Shown here: positions 44,712 to 53,302 of the stretch, one piece after another
How positions within the stretch are numbered: position 1 is the stretch's first letter
Layout: the number at the start of each line of letters is the position of its first letter
DNA from: Candidatus Protochlamydia naegleriophila
GTDB lineage: Bacteria > Chlamydiota > Chlamydiia > Chlamydiales > Parachlamydiaceae
Direction of reading: 5' to 3'
NCBI RefSeq assembly: GCF_001499655.1
Contig: NZ_LN879502.1
Location: 2,480,001 to 2,544,000 of the forward strand
Length of the DNA: 64,000 bases
Program-made: the position numbers and the translations under genes
Notes under the pieces: generated by a model
Told to the model about the DNA's origin: nothing
The model's input: the letters and a program-made list of their open reading frames with translations, nothing else
Database searches by the model: none

Positions 44712-45228
44712 AGATACCCCCTATTTTTTATTTATTAAGAAACCGACCGCTTAAACATATGCGCTCTCCATGACAGTTGCAAATAATATACCAATTTAAG
44801 CCGATCCATTCGACAACTCTTTTCTCAACCTACACTTTTTATTATAAATCTTAAATCAAAGCAGTGTCAAATCAAACTAATTTAAACAAATTAAACTAAA
44901 AAGCAATTAACACTCCTTACTAAAAAAAACAATACATCAACGTTGGAAACGGGCAAAAACAAAAGAGGAGTAAAAGGCTTAAACTTATTGGGAGTGAATT
45001 GGTTAGAAAAAGGTAGGGTAAAAGAGACCAATGAATTCCCATTTTTCTAGTCGAAATGCCCATTAATCATTTGATTAGTTAAATGTCCTTAGGTAATTTA
45101 ATTCTCCTTAAAACAAACAGTGGAAGCGCTGAACAGAAATGGGTTGTGGATAAAAAGCGAGGCGATCGATCGATGGCCGTTCCGATCTAGTTTCCTTATT
45201 TAGCGTAACCCAAACCAAGGGAATGGAA
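44712..45228. other. AT-rich divergent intergenic region
   Basis: About 510 bases between the His/Gly-rich gene (minus) and the SET gene (plus). No gene or RNA was recognised; a Zur/Fur-type palindrome was not seen by eye. Confidence 0.5.
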
Positions 45229-45678
45229 ATGTTGTTAGTTAGAACAGTCGTCAAACCGAGTACGATTGCAGGAATGGGCATTTTTGCTGATGAGGACATT
45301 AAAAAAGGCCAGGCCATATGGCGTTATTCGCCCGATACTTGCCAACTTATTACCCAAAAGCAATTTCATGCATTTGTCAATAGCTTTCACAAGACAGAGC
45401 AGTTGATCATCCAATACTATTTGACATATGGCTATTATGTGGCTGCAGCGGATGGTGTTTTAATTCTCTTAGACAATGCTCGCTTTTTCAATCACTCCAA
45501 TGAGCCCAATAGTGGCGGCTGCCCAGAAGCTTCAGGAAGCCTGGGAGACCAATGCTCGGTGGCCCTGCGCGACATCAAAAAGGGAGAGGAATTGACAGAG
45601 TCTTATCAAACCTATGACTCTTCGGTTTGGCTGGAAAGCTTATGCCAACGCTATGGCATACACCATACACATGACTAA
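45229..45678 (+). CDS. SET-domain protein (putative lysine methyltransferase)
   Basis: About 149 residues that are little more than a SET domain. The N-terminal VKPSTIAGMGIFADEDIKKG matches SET motif I (GxGxFA....KG). DNARFFNHSNEPNSG carries the NHS motif that binds SAM, and the post-NHS strand VALRDIKKGEELTESYQTYD ends the domain. SET enzymes methylate protein lysines; in chlamydiae a SET effector (NUE) targets host histones, but bacterial SET proteins may also act internally. No secretion signal is visible. I start at the second ATG (45229), seven bases after aaggg. Two hairpins follow the stop codon. Confidence 0.82.
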   Translation: MLLVRTVVKPSTIAGMGIFADEDIKKGQAIWRYSPDTCQLITQKQFHAFVNSFHKTEQLIIQYYLTYGYYVAAADGVLILLDNARFFNHSNEPNSGGCPEASGSLGDQCSVALRDIKKGEELTESYQTYDSSVWLESLCQRYGIHHTHD

Positions 45679-45683
45679 TGACA

Positions 45684-45736
45684 AGGCCTGCTTAGAGCAG
45701 GCCTTAAAACCCAACTTAGGTAACAAGTTGGGTTTT
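45684..45736. terminator. Two consecutive stem-loops between convergent genes
   Basis: First: AGGCCTGC-TTAGA-GCAGGCCT (45684-45704). Second: AAAACCCAACTT...AAGTTGGGTTTT (45706-45736), a 12-bp stem flanked by A and T runs, so it can terminate on both strands. They separate the SET gene from the convergent NADH dehydrogenase gene. Confidence 0.85.
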
Positions 45737-45823
45737 ACCCATAAAAGCTACCGTTAAGCTATTAACTCTTTGGCTGTTATCTAACAGATGATTGCTGGCA
45801 GATGATTGCTGGGCAATAAATAT

Positions 45824-47071
45824 CTAATCCTTATCAGCTGGGCGTATCATAACACGTCCTTGTCTCCTTCCCGATAAATATAAGAAGATCCACTGGATCA
45901 TGACCAATAGGCGGCGTCTAAAGCTCACAAGGTAGAGAATGTGGACAAACGACCACACGAGCCACGCCAAAACGCCTGAGAACATCCATTTGCCAACCAT
46001 TGCAACAGCTTCGCCCCGGCCAATCGTAGCAATGGTCCCTTTATCAAAGTAGGCGAATGGTTTGCGTTCCCCTTCCGGAATACCTTTCTTAATCAGATTG
46101 GCCACATATCTTCCCTGTTGGATGGCGACAGGAGCAATGCCAGGCAAGGGCTCTTCTTGCGCATTCAAACAGCAGGCGGCATCACCGATCACGAATACAT
46201 TAGAAAAGCCGGGAATCGTCAGATCGGGATTGACTAAGACTCTTCCTTGCCGATCTAAGGGTACCTCTAAGGTTGTCAAAAGAGGAGAAGCCTGATTCCC
46301 TGCTGCCCAAATAACCGTCGAAGCTGGAAGAAACATTCCTCCCATGTAAACGCCCCGCGGCGTCACATCGGTCACAAAGGCATTTAAAATCACCTCAACT
46401 CCCAATTGCTGTAAATCGCTGTACGCTTTTTGAGCCAAAGAAGGGGCAAAGCTTGGCAGAACTTGGGCGCCTCCTTCGATCAAATAAATTTTAGAGTCGC
46501 CGGGATTGATATGGCGAAAATTTTTGAACAGGGTCCGATGAGCAAATTCGGCAATCGACCCCGCCATCTCCACTCCCGTCGGGCCTGCACCAATGATGGC
46601 AAAACGCAGATAACTCTTTGCCTCTTCTGGATCGCCGCATCGCTCAGCCTTTTCGAACGCCAAGAGTATTTTCTCTCGGATGCGAACGGCATCGGCCACA
46701 GTTTTTAAACCAGGAGCATACTCTTCCCAAAGATCGTGGCCAAAATAGGCATGTCTAGCTCCCGGTGCTACAATTAAGTAGTCGTAATCAAACCGCTGGC
46801 CATCGGCCGCCTCGATAGACTTGTTTTTAAGATCGATTTTTTCGATTTGTGCCATGATGACAGTCGCATTGGACTGATTTTTTAAAATTTCACGGATCGG
46901 AGAGGCAATATTTTCGACTGACAAGGCAGCAGTCGCCACCTGATAAAGAAGAGGTTGAAAGACGTGATGATTCGTCCTGTCGATCACTAAAAGTTCTACA
47001 TCGCTTCTCTTTAGAGCTTTGGCAGCATTAAGTCCCCCGAATCCCCCTCCAATGATGACCACTTTAACCAT
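45824..47071 (-). CDS. ndh: Type II NADH dehydrogenase (Ndh-like FAD oxidoreductase)
   Basis: Transfers electrons from NADH to quinone without proton pumping, at the inner face of the membrane. Two Rossmann motifs are visible: VVIIGGGFGGLNAAKAL at the N-terminus (FAD) and FAIIGAGPTGVEMAGSIAEF (about residue 165, NADH). Further family blocks are NHHVFQPLLYQVATAALSVE and NVFVIGDAACC. A hydrophobic C-terminal segment (about 365-385, VLAWLVWSFVHILYLVSF) anchors it to the membrane. At 415 residues it fits bacterial NDH-2. An aaagga site lies before the ATG. Single gene. Confidence 0.92.
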   Translation of the reverse strand: MVKVVIIGGGFGGLNAAKALKRSDVELLVIDRTNHHVFQPLLYQVATAALSVENIASPIREILKNQSNATVIMAQIEKIDLKNKSIEAADGQRFDYDYLIVAPGARHAYFGHDLWEEYAPGLKTVADAVRIREKILLAFEKAERCGDPEEAKSYLRFAIIGAGPTGVEMAGSIAEFAHRTLFKNFRHINPGDSKIYLIEGGAQVLPSFAPSLAQKAYSDLQQLGVEVILNAFVTDVTPRGVYMGGMFLPASTVIWAAGNQASPLLTTLEVPLDRQGRVLVNPDLTIPGFSNVFVIGDAACCLNAQEEPLPGIAPVAIQQGRYVANLIKKGIPEGERKPFAYFDKGTIATIGRGEAVAMVGKWMFSGVLAWLVWSFVHILYLVSFRRRLLVMIQWIFLYLSGRRQGRVMIRPADKD

Positions 47072-47177
47072 GCATTAATCCTTTCTGATGAGATCTTGCC
47101 TCTTTAGAGGCAAATACAGTTGACAGTTCTAAACTCTGATTATTTTCCATCAATCGTCTTATTAACTGGTGTTGGTT

Positions 47178-47222
47178 TTATCTGCTTGAAATTTAGGCAT
47201 CTTACGCTTATTAGGAAAGTGT
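47178..47222 (-). repeat. Partial copy of the dispersed repeat
   Basis: On the minus strand this stretch ends in GCCTAAATTT plus CAAGCAGATAA (47178-47198), identical to 39192-39212, and the preceding 25 bases also align with gaps. It lies in the 361-base gap between ndh and dnaB, which otherwise holds the dnaB promoter region and no other recognisable feature. Confidence 0.6.
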
Positions 47223-47432
47223 TATTTTATTCCAATCCGATGCGATATAGGATCCTTAAATCCCGTAAAACTTTGCCCGGTGTGAATCGATAGCCCTCCC
47301 GTGTGCTTCGGATATTAGAATAGACTTTTGCAAGCATATGGTTTATGATTGTTGGACATTTTAGCCACAAGGAACAATGATCATAGAAATGAATCTCCCC
47401 ATTTTTACTATCATAAAAAATAGAGCTCGGCC

Positions 47433-48881
47433 ATGGTAGAATCAAACGTCAAAGTCAAAGTTGCTCCTCACTCAAAAGAATCGGAAATGATGGTGCTCGG
47501 CTGCATGCTGACCAGCGTCAATGGCCTCAATATTGCGGCCGATGGCTTGGATGATTCTGACTTTTATTTTACCGAACATAAAATCATCTTTCAAATCCTT
47601 AAGACTTCCTATAAGAAAGATAAGCCGGCCGATATCCATCTCGTTGCCGAAGAACTCAAGCGACAAGACAAGCTGAGCGCAGTAGGTGGCGTAGCTTATC
47701 TTGCAACGCTTGCTCAATACGCAGGAACATCAGCCTTCATTGAAGAGTATGTTGAATTGGTGCAGAACAAGTCTGTCTTGCGCAAGATGATACACGCCGC
47801 GCAGATGATAGAAAAAACTGCCCTGGAAGAGCCGTTAGATGTTCAAGCTTCCCTTGATGAGGCGCAGCAGCTGCTCTTTAAAATCAGCCAGGCTTCCAGT
47901 CCGTCTGCTGGTGTCATTATTCAAGACATTTTCTCTGGCTTGCGTTCTGAATCGGGCGTTCCTTATTTAAAAGAGCTTCAAGAAAAGCAAGAAAAGTATG
48001 CATTAAAAGGGCCCGAAGACTCAGGCATTAGCGGACTCCCCTCTCACTTCGTCGATTTTGACAAAATGGTCAATGGATTGAATAACTCGAACCTAATGAT
48101 TCTAGCTGCCCGTCCTGCAATGGGAAAAACCTCCTTTGCAATCAACATTGCCGAAAATGTCTGCTTCAAGAATAAAATCCCAGTCGGAATATTCTCTCTC
48201 GAAATGTCTGCCGAACAGCTTGTGCATCGCATTGTGTGCTCGCAAGCCGAAGTGGAATCCGATAAGATCAAGACAGGCGCTTTAAATGGCATGGAGTATC
48301 AACGCATCGTCGGCGCCGTCAACGAAATGCAAAAACATGTCATGATCATCGACGATCAAGCGGGATTAAAGATCACCGACCTTCGCGCAAGAGCCCGCCG
48401 CATGAAGGAAAGCTATGGCATAGGCCTCCTGATCATCGATTACCTTCAACTTCTTTCAGGTTCGGGTTCAAATCGCAATTCAGAAAGCCGCCAGAATGAA
48501 ATTTCTGAAATTTCCCGCATGCTCAAAAACCTAGCGCGCGAGCTCAATATCCCCATCATCTGCCTTTCTCAGCTATCGCGAAAAGTAGAAGAGCGGCCCG
48601 GCCATAGACCTATGATGAGTGACTTGCGCGAAAGTGGAAGTATCGAGCAAGACTCCGATATCGTCATGTTCCTTTTGCGAAGAGAATATTACGATCCATT
48701 AGACAAACCAGGCATGGCCGAACTCATCGTCGCCAAAAACCGTCACGGAAGCGTGGGCAGTGTCAACCTGACCTTCCGCAAAGAATTTGCCCAGTTTGTC
48801 AACTATACCCCTGTCAAATATGACGCCATGGATATGGATCCAGATGCCGAACAGGCCTTCAGTCATTTTTCGCCGCAATAA
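47433..48881 (+). CDS. dnaB: Replicative DNA helicase DnaB
   Basis: The hexameric helicase that unwinds DNA at the replication fork. The N-terminal domain (residues 1-120) has MMVLGCMLTSVNGLNIAADG and LAVGGVAYL-type sequence. The RecA-like C-terminal domain carries Walker A AARPAMGKTSFAINIAENV (about residue 229), FSLEMSAEQLVHRI, Walker B GLLIIDYLQLLSG, and the sensor/arginine region LSQLSRKVEERPGHRPMMSD. The 482 residues are normal and no intein interrupts it. Start by ATG without a strong ribosome binding site. Confidence 0.97.
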   Translation: MVESNVKVKVAPHSKESEMMVLGCMLTSVNGLNIAADGLDDSDFYFTEHKIIFQILKTSYKKDKPADIHLVAEELKRQDKLSAVGGVAYLATLAQYAGTSAFIEEYVELVQNKSVLRKMIHAAQMIEKTALEEPLDVQASLDEAQQLLFKISQASSPSAGVIIQDIFSGLRSESGVPYLKELQEKQEKYALKGPEDSGISGLPSHFVDFDKMVNGLNNSNLMILAARPAMGKTSFAINIAENVCFKNKIPVGIFSLEMSAEQLVHRIVCSQAEVESDKIKTGALNGMEYQRIVGAVNEMQKHVMIIDDQAGLKITDLRARARRMKESYGIGLLIIDYLQLLSGSGSNRNSESRQNEISEISRMLKNLARELNIPIICLSQLSRKVEERPGHRPMMSDLRESGSIEQDSDIVMFLLRREYYDPLDKPGMAELIVAKNRHGSVGSVNLTFRKEFAQFVNYTPVKYDAMDMDPDAEQAFSHFSPQ

Positions 48882-48957
48882 CCGTTTTTTGCTCCTGCTT
48901 GCATAAGGTTTATGCTTGCAACATAAATCAGTTTATTTTAAGCTTTTACCTTCTTCT

Positions 48958-49045
48958 GGAGGAGTGTCCGAGTGGCTTAAGGAGCACGCTTGGAAAGCGT
49001 GTGTACGCTAAACACGTACCGTGGGTTCGAATCCCACCTCCTCCG
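48958..49045 (+). tRNA. tRNA-Ser, anticodon GGA
   Basis: Acceptor GGAGGAG pairs with CTCCTCC at 49038-49044, with discriminator G. The D-arm contains AGTGGCTTAAGG, the anticodon loop is TTGGAAA (GGA), a long class II variable arm follows, and the T-loop is GGTTCGAATCC. Length 88. It is the second serine tRNA gene in the window. Confidence 0.96.
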
Positions 49046-49305
49046 ACCTTTGACCTCACACTGCGATAGGTCGACCAGCGGCGCGTGCAGCGTTACAATC
49101 CCCTTCACTCTTTCATTTCTAAATTCGCAAAAAACTAAGCAAACCACTCCCATCACCTCTACGATACCATTATTGACCGGTTCCATCGGATCTGATTCTT
49201 CCCATCCAAAGGGTCTGCCTAGTGAAGATCGAATACTTTCATGTTGTAACATAAAATAAAAATTTTATAGTGTCGTAAGGGAAAAACAACAAGGACACGG
49301 TTTTT

Positions 49306-49998
49306 ATGAAACCTAATTTTTTTTTACTACTATTCTTGCTCGTCTTTTCGAGCGCCTCGATTCAAGCGACATCGGAATGTGAATGCGGTTCTAAGCACGA
49401 TTGGCACTATCTACAAAAATTGAATCGGAAATTTATTAAGAATCCAAAATACATCAAACAAAGAAAGAAAACTGCAAATGGTCAAAATCCTGCTTTTGTC
49501 GTCCTCTCCTGTGCCGATTCAAGAACGCCTCCCGAGCTTATTTTCAATCAAGGGCTGGGTAGCATTTTTTGTCCCCGTGTAGCTGGGAATACGGCTGGCG
49601 ATCAGGTAGTCGATAGTATTGCCTTCGCAGTTGACACTTGGAACGTCACGACAGTCGTAGTGATGGGTCATGAGAATTGCGGCGCTGTTAGCGGCGCACT
49701 CGATCGCTTAAGACTAAACGGCGGTGTGATAGATCCGGAAAATGGCGTCTTGAATGCTGTCCTTATTCCTATCGAAAAAGCCATTGTTGATGCAGGCATT
49801 GATATTTACGGTCCAAATGCACTCGAAGAGTCTACAAGAGCCAATATTGCTTATGCAGCAAGGCAATTGATGGAAAAATCGGCTATTATTTCAAATGCAG
49901 TACAAAACGGCCAAATCATTATTGTTGGATCGGTTTACAGCCTGAAAACCGGAAAAGCGAAAGAAATCTTCGTCATCGATAATTGCATAGAAGGTTAG
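49306..49998 (+). CDS. Periplasmic beta-class carbonic anhydrase
   Basis: Hydrates CO2 to bicarbonate. A signal peptide (PNFFLLLFLLVFSSASIQA, cut near residue 22) sends the 230-residue protein to the periplasm. The beta-class zinc ligands are present: SCADSRTPPELIF (Cys and Asp, CxDxR) and VVMGHENCGAV (HxxC). RVAGNTAGDQVVDSIAFAVD is the conserved region between them. Most beta enzymes are cytosolic; secreted ones occur in some host-associated bacteria. aagga precedes the ATG. Single gene with a hairpin downstream. Confidence 0.93.
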   Translation: MKPNFFLLLFLLVFSSASIQATSECECGSKHDWHYLQKLNRKFIKNPKYIKQRKKTANGQNPAFVVLSCADSRTPPELIFNQGLGSIFCPRVAGNTAGDQVVDSIAFAVDTWNVTTVVVMGHENCGAVSGALDRLRLNGGVIDPENGVLNAVLIPIEKAIVDAGIDIYGPNALEESTRANIAYAARQLMEKSAIISNAVQNGQIIIVGSVYSLKTGKAKEIFVIDNCIEG

Positions 49999-50039
49999 GA
50001 TAGGAAGATCGAATTTATTAGAGTTCGCCGCTAATCCCG

Positions 50040-50072
50040 GTAGTCCTAAATGCCATGCTGGCTTAGGACTAC
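50040..50072 (+). terminator. Stem-loop downstream of carbonic anhydrase
   Basis: GTAGTCCTAA and TTAGGACTAC are perfect 10-bp complements (extendable by one G:C pair) with a 13-base loop, about 40 bases after the stop codon. There is no T-run immediately after it. Confidence 0.6.
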
Positions 50073-50246
50073 CCACAATCCTTACAATAGCCTTATATTT
50101 CCTTAACAATTTTCGTTTAAATTTTTAAGCGAAATAAAAAAATATTTTTCACTTTAATTATTTCGTGAGCGACCTCGCTTCTCCTTTGCGTTTATGAATC
50201 TCTCGGTCGATTTGATGTTAAACATTATAAAAATTAAGGATTTATC

Positions 50247-50753
50247 ATGCTAAATGCCTATGGTATTTGCTCAGTCAACCGCCAGACATTTAATATGCGG
50301 CATCATGACAATGTTTACATGCCACGTGCTTTGAGAAACGTCGTCATCACGGCTTTGCGCATTCACAATGGAATTTTGAACGTACTAGGGTACATGCCAG
50401 CAATTTCAACTGTATCCGGCTGCGTCCGCATGGCCACGGGCTTGGGTATAATTGCCGCGACGCTAACTGTGGGTCAGCGCAATGTGACCGAAGGCGCTAT
50501 TATTGGGCACTGGTATAGTGAAGCCCTCATGACAGGCATCGCACAAGTGGCGCGTGGCGCACTGGAAGCCGTTGTTCCTTTTGGATGGATTGCGAATGCG
50601 GCTCTGGACGTCGTAGCAACACCTCTTAACCTGATCAAGCAGGTAGAAGGGTCCTTGATGTGTGATGGATGCAGGGAGGGTTTTGAAGATCACGTGACCC
50701 CGCATAGGGAGGCAGATTATCCCCTTCCGTTGAAGTTTTTATACTTGGCCTAA
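50247..50753 (+). CDS. Hypothetical hydrophobic protein
   Basis: 168 residues. A polar N-terminus (with NMRHHDNVYMPRALRN) is followed by alternating glycine-rich hydrophobic helices: VLGYMPAISTVSGCVRMATG, GLGIIAATLTVG, then after a polar turn with GHWYSEAL a second pair (GIAQVARGALEAVVPFGWIA and ALDVVATPLNLI). The C-terminus has CDGC. The paired GxxP...SGxxRxxxG and RGxxE patterns resemble small hydrophobic proteins common in environmental chlamydiae, of unknown function. Ribosome binding site aagga is present. Confidence 0.6.
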   Translation: MLNAYGICSVNRQTFNMRHHDNVYMPRALRNVVITALRIHNGILNVLGYMPAISTVSGCVRMATGLGIIAATLTVGQRNVTEGAIIGHWYSEALMTGIAQVARGALEAVVPFGWIANAALDVVATPLNLIKQVEGSLMCDGCREGFEDHVTPHREADYPLPLKFLYLA

Positions 50754-50794
50754 GACGCCACTCTGTTTTCATTCGATCACCTGCGTATAATCTC

Positions 50795-51007
50795 TCAACA
50801 AAAAGTATTGTCCAGAAAAGAGTTAAATTCCAAAGAAAGAATCTTTAAATCTCCCACGCTCTTTGCCATCCTCTCTAATAGATCGATGAAATGGCTGGTC
50901 TCATTGACCGAAATAAAGTCAGTCTGATTGCTAAAAAACAGATGATTGATGACCTTTTCTAAATCAATCAACTCTTCCCTAATCAATTTTAAATGAGCAT
51001 CGCTCAT
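50795..51007 (-). CDS. Small helical hypothetical protein, second of a coupled pair
   Basis: 70 residues, almost wholly amphipathic helices: HLKLIREELIDLEKVINHLF and a second helix HFIDLLERMAKSVGDLKIL. The ATG directly follows the stop of the 43-codon frame at 51008-51139 (TTTAAATG), so translation would be coupled. A two-helix hairpin of this size is seen in small chaperones and antitoxins, but no family is recognised. Confidence 0.5.
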   Translation of the reverse strand: MSDAHLKLIREELIDLEKVINHLFFSNQTDFISVNETSHFIDLLERMAKSVGDLKILSLEFNSFLDNTFC

Positions 51008-51139
51008 TTAAAGAAGTCCCTCATGAGTGATTTCTTCAATATGTACTGTCTTCGGCTCCGGCTCTGACGAGAGGTTTTTTGTCTTTGAACTCAGTTTTGC
51101 AGATTCGCGTTTGCAATTGCGCGCGAGCCTATCTCTCAT
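51008..51139 (-). CDS. Small basic hypothetical ORF (43 residues), first of a coupled pair
   Basis: Starts MRDRLARNCKRESAKLSSKT and ends HIEEITHEGLL, with a basic N-terminal half and an acidic C-terminal end. Its TAA is immediately followed by the ATG of the 70-residue gene. No ribosome binding site is clear and the gene is divergent from the 51192 gene. Support is the stop-start junction only. Confidence 0.35.
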   Translation of the reverse strand: MRDRLARNCKRESAKLSSKTKNLSSEPEPKTVHIEEITHEGLL

Positions 51140-51191
51140 TGAAAATAAAATTTTTTTCTATATTAATAACTATATTTTTTAGAGAGTTAGA

Positions 51192-51884
51192 ATGATACCC
51201 TCCTTTCAGATCTCCTCCCCTCAGCTAGGGATGACAATCATAGAACAAACCGCAATAGCGGTTCAAAATCCCCTAGAAGCTTTGAAGCTGCTGAATGGAC
51301 GCCAAGTCAACATTATCAATCGTACCGATCAATCGATTAAAACAATTGCCTTGTATCTTTACCAAGAATGCCAGCGCAGCCTTGTCTCGCGCAGCCTCAA
51401 TTACCTATCTCAAATGCGCTTTATTGGAGGAGTAGTAGAAACCTTTGCCCCGGCCTCTAACGTCGATAGCATTTACCAAGAGATTGTTGCCAGGGAAGAT
51501 AAGAATGAGCGTATTTTAGACAAGACTATCTATTTGGGGGGAAATGATGGCGAATATGTTGAGATTGGCACCGTTTCGCCACGATATTTATACCTCCCCG
51601 ATTGGCAAGCATCACTGCTGGCTTCAACCCACTGCAATGACCATTCTAATAACAGCGAAGGCTCTCCTCCTCATTCAACCCCCTCTCAAGTTGGACTAAA
51701 TCATATCCCTCTCATTGATACGGAGACGGAATCGATTGATGTCGACAGTGAATTGGAAGAGATGATGCGCGGTTGCATGCATCTGGATCAACAGCAGGCT
51801 GACACAGATTCTTGCTATTCTTTTGAATCTGAAGACTCTTTGGCATCTCTTGAAACACTTGAATCTGATACAGACTTTGATTAA
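51192..51884 (+). CDS. Hypothetical protein with acidic Ser-rich tail
   Basis: 230 residues. The N-terminal 140 residues look globular (RQVNIINRTDQSIKTIALYL, DKTIYLGGNDGEYVEIGTVS). From about 150 the sequence is disordered, with Ser/Pro/Asn, then a very acidic tail (LIDTETESIDVDSELEEMM; SFESEDSLASLETLES). Acidic disordered tails are common in secreted host-interaction proteins, but function is unknown. It lies between the coupled small genes and the convergent F-box gene. No clear ribosome binding site. Confidence 0.55.
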   Translation: MIPSFQISSPQLGMTIIEQTAIAVQNPLEALKLLNGRQVNIINRTDQSIKTIALYLYQECQRSLVSRSLNYLSQMRFIGGVVETFAPASNVDSIYQEIVAREDKNERILDKTIYLGGNDGEYVEIGTVSPRYLYLPDWQASLLASTHCNDHSNNSEGSPPHSTPSQVGLNHIPLIDTETESIDVDSELEEMMRGCMHLDQQQADTDSCYSFESEDSLASLETLESDTDFD

Positions 51885-51935
51885 CAAAGGCATCTTTTTC
51901 CCAGATTCCTTGCACTATAAATCCACGAAGCTCTT

Positions 51936-53174
51936 TTAAGGTAATTGCCACTTTCGCACACGCCTGATGAGGTTATCTAAACTTTTTGGATGGGTAGCTG
52001 AACAGGAAAAGACTTTAATCGTGTCGTAGCTAATGCCTAAATTTTTCCTACCCTCTCTCATCCGCATTTGCACGACCTGTTGGATCTTTGAAAAATTAAG
52101 GTTCGGCATCCTTCTCCACATGCCTGTTTCATCTCTATGTAGGCCTGAGTAGTACTTTAGAATCTTGGATTTGTATTCGGCAATGCTTGCTATGATCATA
52201 ATCGTGTCCAATAAATCAATGAAACGGCGAATAAGAGCAACCGAAATTCCATCGATTCCCTCAAACAAACCCTCGTTTTTTACGATACCCTCCAAAGCCT
52301 TTAATGCCTCTCTAATCCTGTTTAAAGCACACATATCCAGTTCTAATAACTTGTTGTAATCTACCCCCATCATAGTGCTCTTTAAATCACCTAGTGTACT
52401 TTTAAACCTAAATCCATTGGCTAGATTGATCTGTGAAACTATATGGAAAGTATTTACTGGCTTTCTCTCCCTAAAAACCCGGAGGCAATTCTCCACTTTT
52501 CTGGTCTTAAAATGCCGAGATGGATAAGCAGGCAAATGAAAAGCCCCATTCATGTTAACAACTATTTCTTCGCAAGCTAAGCTGACTAAATTAAAAATCT
52601 TCTTCAATTCACTTACTTGTTCACATTTTTTTTGCTCATGGATACTCTCTAATACCAATCGCTGCACCTCCTTTGTACAACGACTCAACTGGCACGTCTC
52701 AGGAATGGTTAAAAAGCTGATCACATGCTTAAACAAATCCGACACTGCGATTAGCCGGCTCAGCGGATGAGGAGTCATTAAGACCTTTTCCGCTTTAGCG
52801 TGAGCATTAAAACGCCTGCAAGCATTCAGGTAAACGCAAAAAAACCCTCCATTTTCCAGAGGAACCTTTAAAATCTGCTGTCCAATCTGATTTAAAAAAT
52901 GAGCAGTTTGACTGAGCGTGTAAACCTGTTTGCTAGACCCAACTGTCAGTCTAATGACTGTCAAATCAGCTAAAATAGCTTCAAAACACTGCTTAGAATG
53001 CCCATTCATTTTAGTAAATATGTAGTGAATGCAAATCGAGCTGTTTTTCAAATTAATCAGGGGCTTGACCGGTCTGCCGTGAAAAATATTGCCTATGTGC
53101 ATTAAATTCGCTCTAACCTCTTCTTGTGAGCACATTTCAATTTTACGATCGATGTTTACAATAAAGTTAACCAT
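51936..53174 (-). CDS. F-box-like domain protein, candidate effector
   Basis: 412 residues. At about 141-176 the sequence LIAVSDLFKHVISFLTIPET, continuing CQLSRCTKEVQRLVLE, matches the F-box pattern (L..DL..HILSFL...DL..LS.....W..LV) that binds Skp1 in SCF ubiquitin ligases. The N-terminal 130 residues form an unfamiliar alpha/beta region; the remaining 230 are helical (ALNRIREALKALEGIVKNEG; RMREGRKNLGISYDTIKVFS) and may recognise a target. A bacterial F-box protein should act only inside a eukaryotic host, so secretion is inferred. Gene starts at ATG 53174 with a weak ribosome binding site. Confidence 0.65.
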   Translation of the reverse strand: MVNFIVNIDRKIEMCSQEEVRANLMHIGNIFHGRPVKPLINLKNSSICIHYIFTKMNGHSKQCFEAILADLTVIRLTVGSSKQVYTLSQTAHFLNQIGQQILKVPLENGGFFCVYLNACRRFNAHAKAEKVLMTPHPLSRLIAVSDLFKHVISFLTIPETCQLSRCTKEVQRLVLESIHEQKKCEQVSELKKIFNLVSLACEEIVVNMNGAFHLPAYPSRHFKTRKVENCLRVFRERKPVNTFHIVSQINLANGFRFKSTLGDLKSTMMGVDYNKLLELDMCALNRIREALKALEGIVKNEGLFEGIDGISVALIRRFIDLLDTIMIIASIAEYKSKILKYYSGLHRDETGMWRRMPNLNFSKIQQVVQMRMREGRKNLGISYDTIKVFSCSATHPKSLDNLIRRVRKWQLP

Positions 53175-53302
53175 ATAAACCTATTATTGATTGAATACAC
53201 TCATGTGAGGATTGCAGCGGAATGAACAAGAAAATGATTATCTATGAGAAATATGAGAAAATGAAAGGCGCTGTAATTGGAAAATGTGATTCGATTCCCG
53301 TG

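Noticed and set aside
48990-49259. 89-codon frame (+) and a 91-codon frame opposite
   Set aside because: Both overlap the tRNA-Ser(GGA) gene and have no protein character.
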